From an uncultured Halomicronema sp. (GTDB lineage: Bacteria > Cyanobacteriota > Cyanobacteriia > Phormidesmidales > Phormidesmidaceae): 64,000 bases of DNA. Shown here piece by piece: positions 28,568 to 38,419 of the stretch (its first letter is position 1; every line of letters starts with the position of its first letter). Location of the stretch: assembly GCA_937899725.1 (NCBI GenBank), contig CALCCA010000088.1:62001-126000 (forward strand), written 5' to 3'. The notes beneath the pieces were generated by a model. It was not told the origin of the DNA. It did no database searches and saw only the letters and a list, made by a program, of their open reading frames with translations. Both the position numbers and the translations under genes were made by a program.

Positions 28568-29635
28568 TTACTTAGCTGCGGTCTGTAGAGAGGGGGCGAT
28601 CGCGGTGGCCAGTTTTCTCAGCATTTCAGCAGTCTTGTCAAAATTGACGCAGGCATCCGTAATGCTCTGTCCGTATTTGAGCTGAGTCAAATCGTCGGGA
28701 ATTGGCTGCTTACCTTCCACCAGATGACTCTCCACCATCACCCCGAGAATATGCCGGGCTCCCGACACCATCTGCTGGGCGATGTTATCTAACACCACAA
28801 TTTGCTGGTTGTGGTCTTTTTGGGAGTTCGCGTGGCTGCAGTCCACCATCATGCGGGGATTGAGTCCCAGTCCTGACAGTTCTGCTGCGGCCTGCTGCAC
28901 AGAAGCCTCATCATAGTTCGGCCCGTGCTTCCCACCGCGTAGCACCAGATGCCCATCCGGATTACCCGTCGTGGTCACAATGCTGGCCAAACCGTGATGG
29001 TTGATGCCCAAAAAGTGATGGGGGCGGCTGGCGGCCACCATGGCATTCATCGCCGCTAACAGACTGCCATCAGTATTGTTCTTAAACCCAATCGGCATCG
29101 ACAGACCAGAGGCCATCTCGCGGTGCGTTTGGCTCTCGGTCGTGCGTGCACCAATCGCCGTCCAGGCGATCACATCCGCAATGTATTGCGGCGTGATGGG
29201 ATCTAACAGTTCTGTCGCTGCTGGCAACCCCATATGAGCGAGATCTAGCAGCAGTCGTCGAGCTAATCGCAAGCCCGTATTAATGTCATAGCTACCGTCT
29301 AGATGCGGATCGTTGATCAGTCCCTTCCAGCCCACATTGGTGCGAGGCTTCTCAAAGTAAACCCGCATCACGATCTCTAACGAACCAGACAGCTCGGCTC
29401 GGAGGGCAGTCAGCTTTTGACCGTATTCCAACGCGGCGTCCACATCATGTACTGAGCACGGGCCGACAATCACCAGCAACCGCTGATCTTCGTTGTACAG
29501 AATATTGCGAATGCGATCGCGGGTCTTCGTCACCAACGCCGCTGCAGTTTCAGTCAGGGGCAGTTCGTGGTGAATTAGTGCCGGACTGGCCAACGGGCGG
29601 GTTTCAACAACATGAAGATCCTGAGTCTTGTGCAT
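28568..29635 (-). CDS. 3-deoxy-7-phosphoheptulonate synthase (class I)
   Basis: 355 residues. Condenses phosphoenolpyruvate and erythrose 4-phosphate, first step of the shikimate pathway. Conserved blocks: LLVIVGPCSVHDVDAALEYG (about 54-73), MRVYFEKPRTNVGWKG (91-106), GARTTESQTHREMASGLSMPIGFKN, LRGGKHGPNY and MVDCSHANSQKDH (metal site). This is the AroF/AroG/AroH class; feedback by a particular aromatic amino acid cannot be decided, so no gene symbol is given. It is isolated, with a 503-base spacer before cdsA. Confidence 0.95.
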   Translation of the reverse strand: MHKTQDLHVVETRPLASPALIHHELPLTETAAALVTKTRDRIRNILYNEDQRLLVIVGPCSVHDVDAALEYGQKLTALRAELSGSLEIVMRVYFEKPRTNVGWKGLINDPHLDGSYDINTGLRLARRLLLDLAHMGLPAATELLDPITPQYIADVIAWTAIGARTTESQTHREMASGLSMPIGFKNNTDGSLLAAMNAMVAASRPHHFLGINHHGLASIVTTTGNPDGHLVLRGGKHGPNYDEASVQQAAAELSGLGLNPRMMVDCSHANSQKDHNQQIVVLDNIAQQMVSGARHILGVMVESHLVEGKQPIPDDLTQLKYGQSITDACVNFDKTAEMLRKLATAIAPSLQTAAK

Positions 29636-30138
29636 GAACTTTGATAATTGCGAGCGGTGTTTTAAGTATCTCTCATCATTGTCGTGGTTTCCGCGTCGGT
29701 TGTGAGCGCTTTCTTAGCAAAATATTGTCTGTAGAATTGTCCAGCCCATTCGGTTTGCCCTGAGTTGTCTCCCCAGGATCGCCGCCGGTGAAATGGCCCG
29801 CCCCCTCCAGAGCGTTCCTATCGCTACATTCAGAGAGAAATATATCGTGAGAACATTACTTCCACTGACTACTTAGCGGGTCTATTCAGTCTCTGAGCTG
29901 GACGCAAAAGACTGCTGCCAGGGAACGCCGCCAAGCGCTGCTCATCAAGCTCGAATACCCTTGAGCCCCCATGGCAGCCCGCAAAAACCGCAATCTCCGT
30001 CTTTGTGCAGTGGTACAGCCCTGACTAGCAGCCTAGTATCATTAGCGTCAAGATAAATTATCAGCTTCACTAATGTGAGCTGCCCCGTTTGTTTAGGGCC
30101 AATTTTTTGTCTTTTAACCGGCCCTGCCACCCTTTAAG
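29636..30138. other. Intergenic region upstream of cdsA
   Basis: 503 bases between divergent genes. No gene, tRNA or known RNA recognised. Near its right end there is an imperfect hairpin AGGGCC…GGCCCT (about 30094-30126) with a long T-rich loop, which may affect cdsA expression. Confidence 0.5.
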
Positions 30139-31002
30139 ATGCCTTTGACCAGAACCGTCAGTGCCCTCGTCGCACTCTTGTTTGCTTTTATGATCGTCGT
30201 CCTGGGTGGATGGTACTTCACCCTGGCGTTTGGCGTGATTGTCTTTTTGGGGCAGCGAGAGATCTTTCAACTTGTGCAGGCAAAGGGGATCTTACCCGCT
30301 GCAAAAATCACCCTGTGCGTCAGCCAACTCCTCATCATATTTGCCCATATTTCGCCCGATTGGGCTAATGCCGTCTTGCCTTTGGGCGGTACCTTCATCT
30401 GTTTTTATTTACTCTTTCAGCCCAAGTTTGCTTCTATTGCCGATGTGGCCGCTTCCATTTTGGGTTTGTTTTACGGCGGCTATTTGCCCAGCTATTGGAT
30501 TCGACTTCGAGATTTAGGAGCCTTTGGCTCGTTACCTCTGGGCGGATTTTGGCCCCAATTGCCGCTGGAGGGGCAATCTCTGCCGGTCGGCCTCACGGCG
30601 ACGCTGCTCGCGTTTGCTTGCATTTGCGCCGCCGATATCGGGGCATACCTGATCGGGCGGTCTTTTGGCAAAACACCGCTGTCGGGAATCAGCCCTAAAA
30701 AAACTGTCGAAGGAGCCGTCTTTGGCATGTTTGCCAGCATTTCTGTCGGTATAACCGGGGCCGTGCTGCTGGCTTGGCCCCTATGGCCTCTATCCGGAGG
30801 AGCACTCGGGGCGCTGATCGGCATCAGTAGTTTATTGGGCGACCTCACTGAGTCACTGATGAAACGGGATGCCGGGGTGAAAGACTCAGGGCAGCTGATT
30901 CCCGGGCATGGCGGCATTTTGGATCGCACCGACAGCTATGTCTTTACGGCCCCCATCGTCTACTATTTCGTCACTTGGCTATTGCCCAGCTTGCCGGGTT
31001 AA
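30139..31002 (+). CDS. cdsA: Phosphatidate cytidylyltransferase
   Basis: 287 residues, seven or eight predicted membrane helices. Makes CDP-diacylglycerol from CTP and phosphatidate, the precursor of phosphatidylglycerol, which photosystems need. The signature near the C-terminus, SLMKRDAGVKDSG…LIPGHGGILDRTDS, is complete. GxFGKTPLSGISPKKTVEGA (about 176-194) is also conserved. Isolated. Confidence 0.95.
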   Translation: MPLTRTVSALVALLFAFMIVVLGGWYFTLAFGVIVFLGQREIFQLVQAKGILPAAKITLCVSQLLIIFAHISPDWANAVLPLGGTFICFYLLFQPKFASIADVAASILGLFYGGYLPSYWIRLRDLGAFGSLPLGGFWPQLPLEGQSLPVGLTATLLAFACICAADIGAYLIGRSFGKTPLSGISPKKTVEGAVFGMFASISVGITGAVLLAWPLWPLSGGALGALIGISSLLGDLTESLMKRDAGVKDSGQLIPGHGGILDRTDSYVFTAPIVYYFVTWLLPSLPG

Positions 31003-31474
31003 CCCTCGCTAGCAGCGATGCATTACCAGCGTAGGAAAGATCGCCCGCCACCGCCCCTCAACAGTGAGAATGTGCATGGGGTGGGTGATCGCACTGCCGC
31101 AAAAATCAGCCCATTCAGCCCTGCAGCGGAGCCATAATCTCACTGTCAGCCCGACTGTTTCTCGTCAGCTCAGCCTGGGCGCGACAGACAAAACTGCCAT
31201 CACTCAAATCCCACCCTTGATGTCTGGATCACGCTGATCAGCGATGTCATGAATGGCCCTGATCGGCCGTTTTTTTCTACCAGCTATAAAGGTGGTTCCA
31301 GGCCGTCTGGCCAGGTGCGATCGCCGCCGTTCTGCCCCCATCTATCGCCAGATCGCTTGATCCCGTCTCTCGTCACGGCCTACTATCCGCCATTCCCCTC
31401 CTCTGATAGACTGAATGACTGAGGTTGGATCTGGTCAGACCCATGAGAAACGGCAGTTTTGGAGGATATGAGCC
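31003..31474. other. Intergenic region with a terminator-like hairpin
   Basis: 472 bases without a protein gene. It contains a 12-base palindrome CGCTGATCAGCG and, 11 bases later, a GGCC-stem hairpin followed by seven T residues (31253-31276). The terminator is 250 bases after cdsA, so a short noncoding RNA or a long cdsA 3' UTR ends there. No other feature recognised. Confidence 0.5.
31253..31276 (+). terminator. Possible intrinsic terminator
   Basis: TGGCC-CTGAT-CGGCCG followed by TTTTTTT (31270-31276). Short stem with strong T-run; downstream of cdsA on its strand. Confidence 0.5.
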
Positions 31475-32515
31475 TTGTTAGAAACGACACTTGGTTTAGA
31501 GATTATTGAAGTTGTTGAGAAGGCAGCGATCGCATCGGCTCGCTGGATGGGTAAGGGCGAAAAAGACACTGCTGACCTTGTCGCCGTCGAAGCCATGCGG
31601 GAACGCATGAACGAGATTCACATGCGGGGTCGCATTGTGATTGGTGAGGGCGAACGTGATGATGCCCCCATGCTCTACATTGGTGAAGAAGTCGGTATTT
31701 GCACCCGCGAAGACGCTAAAGACTACTGCAACCCCGACGAACTTATTGAAATTGACATTGCGGTTGATCCTTGTGAGGGCACCAACCTCTGTGCCTATGG
31801 TCAGCCAGGCTCGATGGCCGTGCTCGCCATCTCCGAGAAGGGTGGTCTGTTTCACGCCCCCGACTTTTATATGAAAAAACTGGCGGCACCCTCTGCGGCC
31901 AAAGGCAAAGTTGACATTCGCAAGTCGGCCACTGAAAACCTCAAGATTCTGGGCGAATGCCTCGACCGCGCCATTGATGAGCTAGTGGTCGTTGTGATGA
32001 AGCGCGATCGCCACACTGAGCTGATTCAAGAGATTCGCGATGCCGGTGCTCGGGTGCGCTTGATTAGCGATGGCGACGTCTCAGCGGCAATTTCCTGTGG
32101 CTTTTCAGGGACGAATACCCACGCGTTAATGGGTATTGGTGCCGCTCCCGAAGGAGTCATTTCAGCGGCCGCCATGCGCTGCTTGGGTGGACACTTCCAG
32201 GGCCAGCTCATCTATGATCCGGCTATTGTGAAAACGGGACTGATTGGTGAGAGCCGCGAGTCGAACCTTGCCCGCCTCAAGGAAATGGGCATTGATGATG
32301 CCGATAAGGTCTACGAAGCTGAAGAGCTGGCTTCTGGTGAAACCGTCTTATTCGCCGCTTGCGGCATCACCTCCGGCACCCTGATGGAAGGCGTCCGCTT
32401 CTTCCATCAGGGTGCCCGGACGCAGAGCCTGGTTATTTCCAGTCAGTCACAAACTGCTCGCTTTGTTGACACCATCCACATGCCTGAGAAGCCGAAGCTG
32501 ATTCAACTCAAATGA
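31475..32515 (+). CDS. glpX: Class II fructose-1,6-bisphosphatase / sedoheptulose-1,7-bisphosphatase
   Basis: 346 residues from TTG 31475; GGAGG lies 9 bases upstream, and the ATG at 31468 is out of frame and stops early. Dephosphorylates FBP and SBP in the Calvin cycle and gluconeogenesis; in cyanobacteria this one enzyme serves both. Visible: [20 protein letters not shown] (about 50-69) and [22 protein letters not shown] (metal-binding acidic residues, about 96-117). A strong terminator follows 115 bases downstream. Often called fbp/sbp; the symbol is that of the family. Confidence 0.95.
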   Translation: MLETTLGLEIIEVVEKAAIASARWMGKGEKDTADLVAVEAMRERMNEIHMRGRIVIGEGERDDAPMLYIGEEVGICTREDAKDYCNPDELIEIDIAVDPCEGTNLCAYGQPGSMAVLAISEKGGLFHAPDFYMKKLAAPSAAKGKVDIRKSATENLKILGECLDRAIDELVVVVMKRDRHTELIQEIRDAGARVRLISDGDVSAAISCGFSGTNTHALMGIGAAPEGVISAAAMRCLGGHFQGQLIYDPAIVKTGLIGESRESNLARLKEMGIDDADKVYEAEELASGETVLFAACGITSGTLMEGVRFFHQGARTQSLVISSQSQTARFVDTIHMPEKPKLIQLK

Positions 32516-32871
32516 TCCTCAGGCAATCAACTCAACCCTTGGGCTAACACCGCCCTTGCTCCGGGTCTAGGGGCAGTGGCTCGGTTATCAGCTAACAGCT
32601 GCTCATTGAATCATGGCTCCAACTAACTTCGTCAGAGATGCGATACCGTGTCTCTGACGTTTTAGTTTGTCCCCAGCCGCGACCAGACTGGCATCGAGTC
32701 AAGTTTGGATTTTGATGGATTTTTGTTGAGTTTCCTTGAGTCAGCCTACCGTTGGTCTTTACTTTCAGAAATGCTGTTAATTAAGCCAACCGCTTTTGCG
32801 CCTTACGTTTGCGGATAAAAGCACAATTTCAATCTAGGCAGATAACAAAATTTATTTCGTTGGGAGGACGC
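32516..32871. other. Intergenic region: glpX terminator and hemA leader
   Basis: 356 bases. The left half holds the glpX terminator (32630-32668). The right half is the hemA upstream region with a GGGAGGACG ribosome site at its end. No clear -35/-10 pair for hemA was found. Confidence 0.6.
32630..32668 (+). terminator. Intrinsic terminator after the FBPase/SBPase gene
   Basis: CGTCAGAGA and TCTCTGACG form a perfect 9-bp stem around a 12-base loop, followed by TTTTAGTTT. Confidence 0.85.
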
Positions 32872-34167
32872 ATGAACATTGCTGTTGTGGGCCTGAGTCA
32901 CAAAACTGCGCCGGTAGAAGTCAGAGAAAAACTAAGTATCCCTACGCCGCAGACTGCCGAGGCGATCGCTCAGCTCCTCAGTTATCCTCATATTGACGAA
33001 GTTTCGATTCTCAGTACTTGCAACCGCCTCGAAATTCACATCGTTACGGAACAAGCCGATCAAGGCGTGCGAGAGGTGATTCAGTTTTTGTCCGACCACG
33101 GTAAAGTCGCGCTGCCAGAACTGCGTGAGCACCTGTTTATCTTGCTACATCAGGATGCGGTGATCCATCTCTTTCGCGTCGCCGCTGGGTTAGACAGCTT
33201 GGTCCTCGGAGAGGGGCAAATTCTTGCTCAGGTCAAGCATGCTCACAAACTGGGCCAACAGCACAAAGGCGTGGGGCGAGTGCTCAACCGTTTGTTGAAG
33301 CAAGCCATCACCACCGGTAAGCGCGTCCGCACAGAAACCAGCATTGGCACCGGGGCCGTCTCGATTAGCTCCGCCGCTGCCGAACTCGCCAAGCTCAAGA
33401 AGCCCGACCTCGAAGCGTGTCGCATCAGTATTTTGGGAGCGGGCAAGATGGCGCGCCTGCTAGTGCAGCATTTGCTGTCTAAAGATTCCTGCCAGATCAC
33501 GATTCTCAATCGGTCGATCGCCCGAGCCGACGAATTGGCCGCGCAGTTTAACGGGGCTGGCATTCAGACCGGCACGCTAGACCTGATGATGGAAACCGTC
33601 TGTGCCTCAGATGTAGTCTTTACCTGTACATCAGCAACGGAACCGATTCTCGACAAAGCTCGGTTAGAAGCGGCCTTGGTGCCTAGCCAAGCGCTCATGC
33701 TGTTTGATATCTCAGTGCCGCGCAACGTGCATACCGACGTCAATGCGCTCGATAATGTCCAAGCTTTTAATGTGGACGACTTGAAGGCCGTCGTGGCACA
33801 AAACCAAGAGAGTCGTCGGCAAATGGCGATGGAAGCAGAAGTGCTGCTGGAAGAAGAACTCGATGCCTTTATGGACTGGTGGCGATCGCTGGATACCGTT
33901 TTCACCATCAGCAGTCTACGCAGCAAGGTGGAATCAATTCGAGAGCAAGAGCTGGAAAAAGCCTTGTCTCGACTGGGTGAAGAGTTTGGCAGCAAAAAAC
34001 AGCGAGACGTCATTGAGGCGTTGACACGCGGCATTGTCAACAAAATTCTCCATGACCCGATGGTACAGCTACGGGCTCAGCGCGATATCGACACGCGCAA
34101 ACAAGCGATGACAACCCTGCACACGCTCTTTGACCTCGAACCGCTGCCCAACGAAAAGTTTGGTTGA
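32872..34167 (+). CDS. hemA: Glutamyl-tRNA reductase
   Basis: 431 residues from ATG 32872, which has GGGAGG at the right spacing; an upstream in-frame start (32809) adds 21 unconserved residues. Reduces glutamyl-tRNA(Glu) to glutamate-1-semialdehyde, first step of tetrapyrrole (chlorophyll, heme, bilin) synthesis. Visible: [17 protein letters not shown] (5-21), [10 protein letters not shown] with the catalytic Cys near residue 48, and the NADPH-binding [13 protein letters not shown] near 187. The C-terminal helices support dimerisation. Confidence 0.97.
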   Translation: MNIAVVGLSHKTAPVEVREKLSIPTPQTAEAIAQLLSYPHIDEVSILSTCNRLEIHIVTEQADQGVREVIQFLSDHGKVALPELREHLFILLHQDAVIHLFRVAAGLDSLVLGEGQILAQVKHAHKLGQQHKGVGRVLNRLLKQAITTGKRVRTETSIGTGAVSISSAAAELAKLKKPDLEACRISILGAGKMARLLVQHLLSKDSCQITILNRSIARADELAAQFNGAGIQTGTLDLMMETVCASDVVFTCTSATEPILDKARLEAALVPSQALMLFDISVPRNVHTDVNALDNVQAFNVDDLKAVVAQNQESRRQMAMEAEVLLEEELDAFMDWWRSLDTVFTISSLRSKVESIREQELEKALSRLGEEFGSKKQRDVIEALTRGIVNKILHDPMVQLRAQRDIDTRKQAMTTLHTLFDLEPLPNEKFG

Positions 34168-34232
34168 GCTGAACACTCTTAATTTCGAGGGGACTCGCAA
34201 ATAAAGACCGTCCCAGGACAGAACCGTCTTCT

Positions 34233-34260
34233 GTAAGGGGTTGGCAGTGCCAAACCCCAG
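34233..34260. repeat. Dispersed REP-like palindrome, copy 2
   Basis: GTAAGGGGTTGGCAGTGCCAAACCCCAG, preceded by CGTCTTCT. It matches the minus-strand reading of 1775-1803 (CGTTTTCTGTAGGGGTTTGGCAGTGCCAAGCCCC) at most positions, including the lead-in. Confidence 0.75.
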
Positions 34261-34261
34261 G

Positions 34262-34688
34262 GGCGAAGCCCGGCTCGATGATTGCCACCAACACCCGGAT
34301 CGGCTGACGCTGTTGGACGAGAAACAACAAGCCTGGCTTTGGCATGGTCGCAAAGTGGCCGATGGGATAAGCCAGTGCTTAGAACACCCCATCAATCGCC
34401 AACGAGATTGGGAGTATCTCAAGGCCATGGCATATCCCCTGCGGGTGCCTCACCCCCACAATTCCGACACCGATGCACAGCACCCCGTGGCGTGGGAAAA
34501 AGTTGCATCAGGAGTTTGAATGGTTTTGGCTTGACGGCTTTGGGTGTCTGCAGACGGGGCAAACCGACTGGTGGCTGATACCGCGAGTGAAGACCGAGAG
34601 CGGCAGCCGAGTCCTGCCGGATTTTGCCCCACCTTTTGGAGTGCGTACCAAGCAGCAGCTTGTGTGGGTGCTGGAGCAAGCCCGATGA
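34262..34688 (+). pseudogene. Possible frameshifted ORF, unrecognised
   Basis: Two overlapping reading frames give one plausible protein: a first part with LLDEKQQAWLWHGRKVADGIS and DWEYLKAMAYPLRVPHP, then after a run of five A (near 34498-34501) a second part with EWFWLDGFGCLQTGQTDWWL and RTKQQLVWVLEQ, ending at 34688. One base gained or lost at that run would join them into about 140 residues. I do not recognise a family. Lies directly after a palindromic repeat. Either a real frameshift (pseudogene), or a sequencing error, or no gene at all. Confidence 0.3.
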
Positions 34689-35275
34689 CACCCGACTCAA
34701 ACGCTCGTCCTTCCCGAGGGGAGGCACCGGGTCTTTCGACCGCCCGATTCGCCGGCGTGGTAACCAGCCAAAAGATAATGGCCATTGATCCACAAAGCGA
34801 TCTCTCCCCAGTCTTGCGAAACCATCGAGAGCGGGGCAGCAGCCCTCTGCTATCGCTGTCAGGACTGTTGAAGCGCCCCGACTTAATTCGAGGGCTGACT
34901 CTAGTGGCAGTGATCACCTACCGTCTCTCCTATTTAAGTGTGCCTCTACATCCGGACTTGATATGCGATCCAATGACCGGGTGATTTACCTCGCTATCCT
35001 CAGCTAGCGATGAGGTATCGATTGCGATGGGCAGCAAGCTGAGATTAAGAAACACTGATTCGTTATTCAGCGTCATGTAGTAAGTCAAATACGATACCTG
35101 CTACCTATTCTGCTGGGTGACTGTCCATTTTCTAAATTACCTGGAACTGATTGCCCTGGCCGCAACCAACCAATCATCCCCGCCCTGGCCCCCGACTGTC
35201 GCGCCACAGCCGTAGTAGCATCACTACGTCGTGATTGACTCAGTTCTTCTCCCCTAAAGTCTAGATTTAATTCCT

Positions 35276-36643
35276 ATGAAATTTCGTACTGCGTTTGCCC
35301 TTAGCCTCGCTGGCTTGATGCTGGCGATCGCCTTTTCCGCTCTCCTACCGCCCTTGCCAGCCTGGCAAGCGCTAGCGGCTCAAGTGCGCACCTACGGCCG
35401 CGATGGCCGCGATGGGATCAATGGTCGCGATGGTCGCGATGGCCGTGATGGCGATCAACAGAGCATTTTTATTGACGGCGCTCCTCGCCGGGTAAGTACC
35501 ATCGGGGCCTTAGGGCGTGATGGCGAAGAGGGCGGTGATGCTGATCGCCCCACCTGTTCAGCGCAACCCCACGATGTGCGTTATGACCTACAGGCACCCG
35601 ATGGCGGCGATGGCGGTGACGGTGGTGAGGGCGGTCGGGGCGGGCAAGGTGGTGCAGTCACCCTCTATTACACTGACCCAACTCAGCTGCGCCAGGTGTT
35701 AGTCAATGCGGCTGGGGGCGATGCGGGACGCGGCGGTCGGGGGGGGCGCGGCAGCGGCGGCTGTCGCTGTGATGACCGCAGCTGGCGGGTCGAGGTGTGT
35801 CAAGACGGCAACTGCCATGAAGAACGCTATGACTGCCGTGATGGCGACTCAGGACGGTATGGCCGCGATGGCCGTGACGGCGCTACCGGCTCACCGGGTC
35901 AGGTTTGGTTGATTGACCAAGTCGAGTTGCTACCACCCGAGCGACCGACCCTGACCGAGCCGCTATCCACCTGGTTGAGCCAGCCCGCTACTCTATCCAA
36001 GCATCGATGGGAAGCGCGGTCAGGCATCGGGGCTTTATTAGCCAGCGGCTCCGTGGTCGCGGATACGTACAACCAGTATTTGGGGCAAGTAGAGGCCCAG
36101 GTGCAACTCCTGTGGCAAGCGCCGCGATCGCCCACGCAGTTTTTAGGCTTGAGCCCCACGGCGACCTTGGCAGATTCGGGGGACGTACAGATTCAATTTC
36201 CCGATCGCTATTGGATCGACGGTCGTTTTGATCGCAACAGTGCGACGACCACTTACACCATTGACCAGATTGTTCGAGCCGACCGAGTGACCGATTTAGC
36301 GTGGGGCAACCCCAGTGGCTCTGGGCAAGATTGGACGCTCACGGTGATTGATTTAGGTCGCGAGTCGGCAGCCGTCACGACTCGATTTGAGCTGGTTTAT
36401 CGCACGACCGATGACGACCCGCGCAGCCGTCGCCGAGCCCGCTATCAAGAACGCTTTGCTGGCGTGCTCCCCCCGCCGGTCGTGACGCAAGACCAGAATC
36501 GGTTTGTGCTAGCTCTAGGGCAACTTGATATTCGCGATCGCGATCTGCGACAGGGCACTTTTGCTCAAGTGGAATTACGCATCCAGCGATCACTCGGCGA
36601 ACACTCAGCGGAGCAACGATTAACCTGGACCGGGCAACTGTAG
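35276..36643 (+). CDS. Secreted collagen-like Gly-rich protein
   Basis: 455 residues. A signal peptide (about 1-35) is followed by GRDGRDGINGRDGRDGRDGD (41-60), Gly at every third place as in collagen. A second Gly-rich run at about 108-175 (GGDGGDGGEGGRGGQGG) and a third at about 190-210 (GRYGRDGRDGATGSPG) are separated by short inserts, with six or so Cys in a small segment near 165-190 (GCRCDDRSW…CQDGNCHEER). The C-terminal 240 residues look like beta-rich globular domain. I know no named family for the whole; it is probably surface or sheath material. The expected triplet periodicity suggests triple-helix formation. Confidence 0.7.
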   Translation: MKFRTAFALSLAGLMLAIAFSALLPPLPAWQALAAQVRTYGRDGRDGINGRDGRDGRDGDQQSIFIDGAPRRVSTIGALGRDGEEGGDADRPTCSAQPHDVRYDLQAPDGGDGGDGGEGGRGGQGGAVTLYYTDPTQLRQVLVNAAGGDAGRGGRGGRGSGGCRCDDRSWRVEVCQDGNCHEERYDCRDGDSGRYGRDGRDGATGSPGQVWLIDQVELLPPERPTLTEPLSTWLSQPATLSKHRWEARSGIGALLASGSVVADTYNQYLGQVEAQVQLLWQAPRSPTQFLGLSPTATLADSGDVQIQFPDRYWIDGRFDRNSATTTYTIDQIVRADRVTDLAWGNPSGSGQDWTLTVIDLGRESAAVTTRFELVYRTTDDDPRSRRRARYQERFAGVLPPPVVTQDQNRFVLALGQLDIRDRDLRQGTFAQVELRIQRSLGEHSAEQRLTWTGQL

Positions 36644-36965
36644 TTGCGTAACATGGCAAGCTGCAGTTGGTTGAGGTTACCCCAGATGGCTGCAATTACC
36701 AGCCGGCAGCCCTTTCAAGTCTGCATTCTGACTTCTGCATGCCGTAGGGCTTTGCCCTTCCCGTAGGGTATTCGGCTATTGGTCAACTGCTGCAGTCTCG
36801 AATTAGCCCCAAGGCTCAGCCTCTGGAGGGTCACTGTTTGTCGGCTCGGCAGTCTTTGTCAGGATTGCAAGACCATTCCTCAGTTACTAAGCTGGCCAAT
36901 CAAAAAGGCACGATTGAGCTCGCTCAATCGTGCCTGGCAATGCGTGAGCAAAAAAGTTGATGCAG
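36644..36965. other. Intergenic region with ndhH terminator
   Basis: 322 bases. The left part has the short repeat CCGTAGGGCTTTGCCCTTCC near 36739-36758, of the type scattered in cyanobacterial genomes. The right part holds the ndhH terminator (36895-36934). No gene. Confidence 0.6.
36895..36934 (-). terminator. Intrinsic terminator of ndhH
   Basis: GGCACGATTGAG-CTCG-CTCAATCGTGCC (36907-36934), a perfect 12-bp stem; on the minus strand it is followed by TTTTTGATTGG. It lies 31 bases after the ndhH stop. Confidence 0.9.
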
Positions 36966-38153
36966 CTAGCGATCAACCGACCCCATAATGATGTCAATGC
37001 TGCCCAAAATTGCCATGATGTCGGCAACCTTCATGCCCTTCAGCAGATGTGGCAAAATTTGCAGGTTGTTGAAGTCAGCGGCGCGAATCTTAAATCGCCA
37101 GGGAAAGACATTGTCATCTCCCATGATAAAGACGCCCAACTCACCTTTGCCGCTTTCGAGACGTACGTAGTGCTCACCCGCCGGAATTTTGAAGGTGGGC
37201 GGAATCTTTTTGCCCGCGAACTGATAGTCAAATCCATTCCATTCAGATTTGGGGCCTTCAGCCATGCGCTTGGCTTCTAAATTTTCATAAGGTCCACCGG
37301 GTAGCTGCTTGCAGGCTTGACGGATGATCTTGATAGATTCCCGCATTTCCGCTACGCGCACCACATAGCGAGCCATACAGTCCCCTTCGGTGGCATACTG
37401 CACGTCCCAATCGAGTTCGTCGTAGCATTCGTAATGGTCAACTTTGCGCAGATCCCATTTCACACCAGAGCCGCGTAGCATGGGGCCAGACAGCCCCCAA
37501 GAGAGCGCCTCATCCCGAGAGATGACACCAATGCCTTCAATTCGGCGCCGAAAGATGGGGTTGTTGGTGATCAGCTTCTCGTACTCATCCACTTTGGGCA
37601 AAAAGTAATCGCAGAAGTCCAGACACTTATTAATCCAACCGTAGGGCAGATCAGCCGCCACCCCCCCAATGCGGAAATAGTTATTGTTAACCATGCGTTG
37701 ACCAGTGGCCGCTTCCCACAAGTCATAGATCAGCTCTCGCTCCCGAAAAATGTAGAAGAAGGGAGTTTGAGCCCCGACGTCAGCCAAAAACGGCCCTAAC
37801 CACAACAAGTGGTTCGCAACGCGGTTGAGCTCCAACATGATGACGCGAATATAGCTGGCCCGCTTGGGTACATCAATATCCGCGAGCTGTTCGGGCGCAT
37901 TAACGGTAATTGCCTCGTTAAACATGCCAGCAGCATAGTCCCAACGACTCACGTAGGGCACAAACTGGACGTTGGTACGGCTTTCAGCAATTTTCTCCAT
38001 GCCGCGATGCAGGTAGCCAATCACGGGCTCACAATCCACTACATCTTCGCCGTCTAAGGTCACGATGAGGCGCAGCACTCCATGCATAGAAGGATGATGC
38101 GGCCCCATGTTGATGACCATGGGTTCAGTTTTAGTCTCAATGCGTGTCGTCAT
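36966..38153 (-). CDS. ndhH: NDH-1 subunit H
   Basis: 395 residues from ATG 38153 ([20 protein letters not shown]); the longer frame upstream adds 17 unconserved residues. This is the 49-kDa subunit of the NAD(P)H dehydrogenase-like complex in thylakoids, which takes electrons from ferredoxin to plastoquinone in respiration and cyclic flow. Conserved parts: [15 protein letters not shown] near 15-29, [12 protein letters not shown] near 50, and a C-terminal [11 protein letters not shown]…[11 protein letters not shown](I)MGSVDR. ndh genes are often scattered singly in cyanobacteria, as here. Confidence 0.97.
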   Translation of the reverse strand: MTTRIETKTEPMVINMGPHHPSMHGVLRLIVTLDGEDVVDCEPVIGYLHRGMEKIAESRTNVQFVPYVSRWDYAAGMFNEAITVNAPEQLADIDVPKRASYIRVIMLELNRVANHLLWLGPFLADVGAQTPFFYIFRERELIYDLWEAATGQRMVNNNYFRIGGVAADLPYGWINKCLDFCDYFLPKVDEYEKLITNNPIFRRRIEGIGVISRDEALSWGLSGPMLRGSGVKWDLRKVDHYECYDELDWDVQYATEGDCMARYVVRVAEMRESIKIIRQACKQLPGGPYENLEAKRMAEGPKSEWNGFDYQFAGKKIPPTFKIPAGEHYVRLESGKGELGVFIMGDDNVFPWRFKIRAADFNNLQILPHLLKGMKVADIMAILGSIDIIMGSVDR

Positions 38154-38419
38154 GAATACGCCTGGGATGATGTCAACGAGTGCGATCGCCCCCAACAGGG
38201 ACAAGCTACGGTAGTCAGCTGTCTAAGCTCAATTAGGTTCGACAGTCTAACTGTCCGCTCTCTTATTAATATAAAAGGTCAGACCCCGAAGATCTACGCA
38301 TTTTCATACCGTAAGCTTTGGGAAGCAATTGTAATCGCTAATAGCGCGGCACCCCACCGCCCAATCAGGCGAGAGCGAGAGCGGCAGCGGCGATCGCCGA
38401 CGATTTATCTAGAGCTTGA

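Larger units (their letters stand above)
34168..35275. other. Long intergenic stretch with repeat and degraded ORF
   Basis: 1,108 bases. It holds the second palindromic repeat (34233-34260), an apparently frameshifted ORF (34262-34688, listed), and about 590 bases up to 35275 in which I see no gene. Overlapping open frames on both strands lack family similarity. Confidence 0.6.

Noticed and set aside
34450-34984. Two long overlapping frames on opposite strands
   Set aside because: No similarity or conserved domain; they overlap the possible frameshifted ORF.
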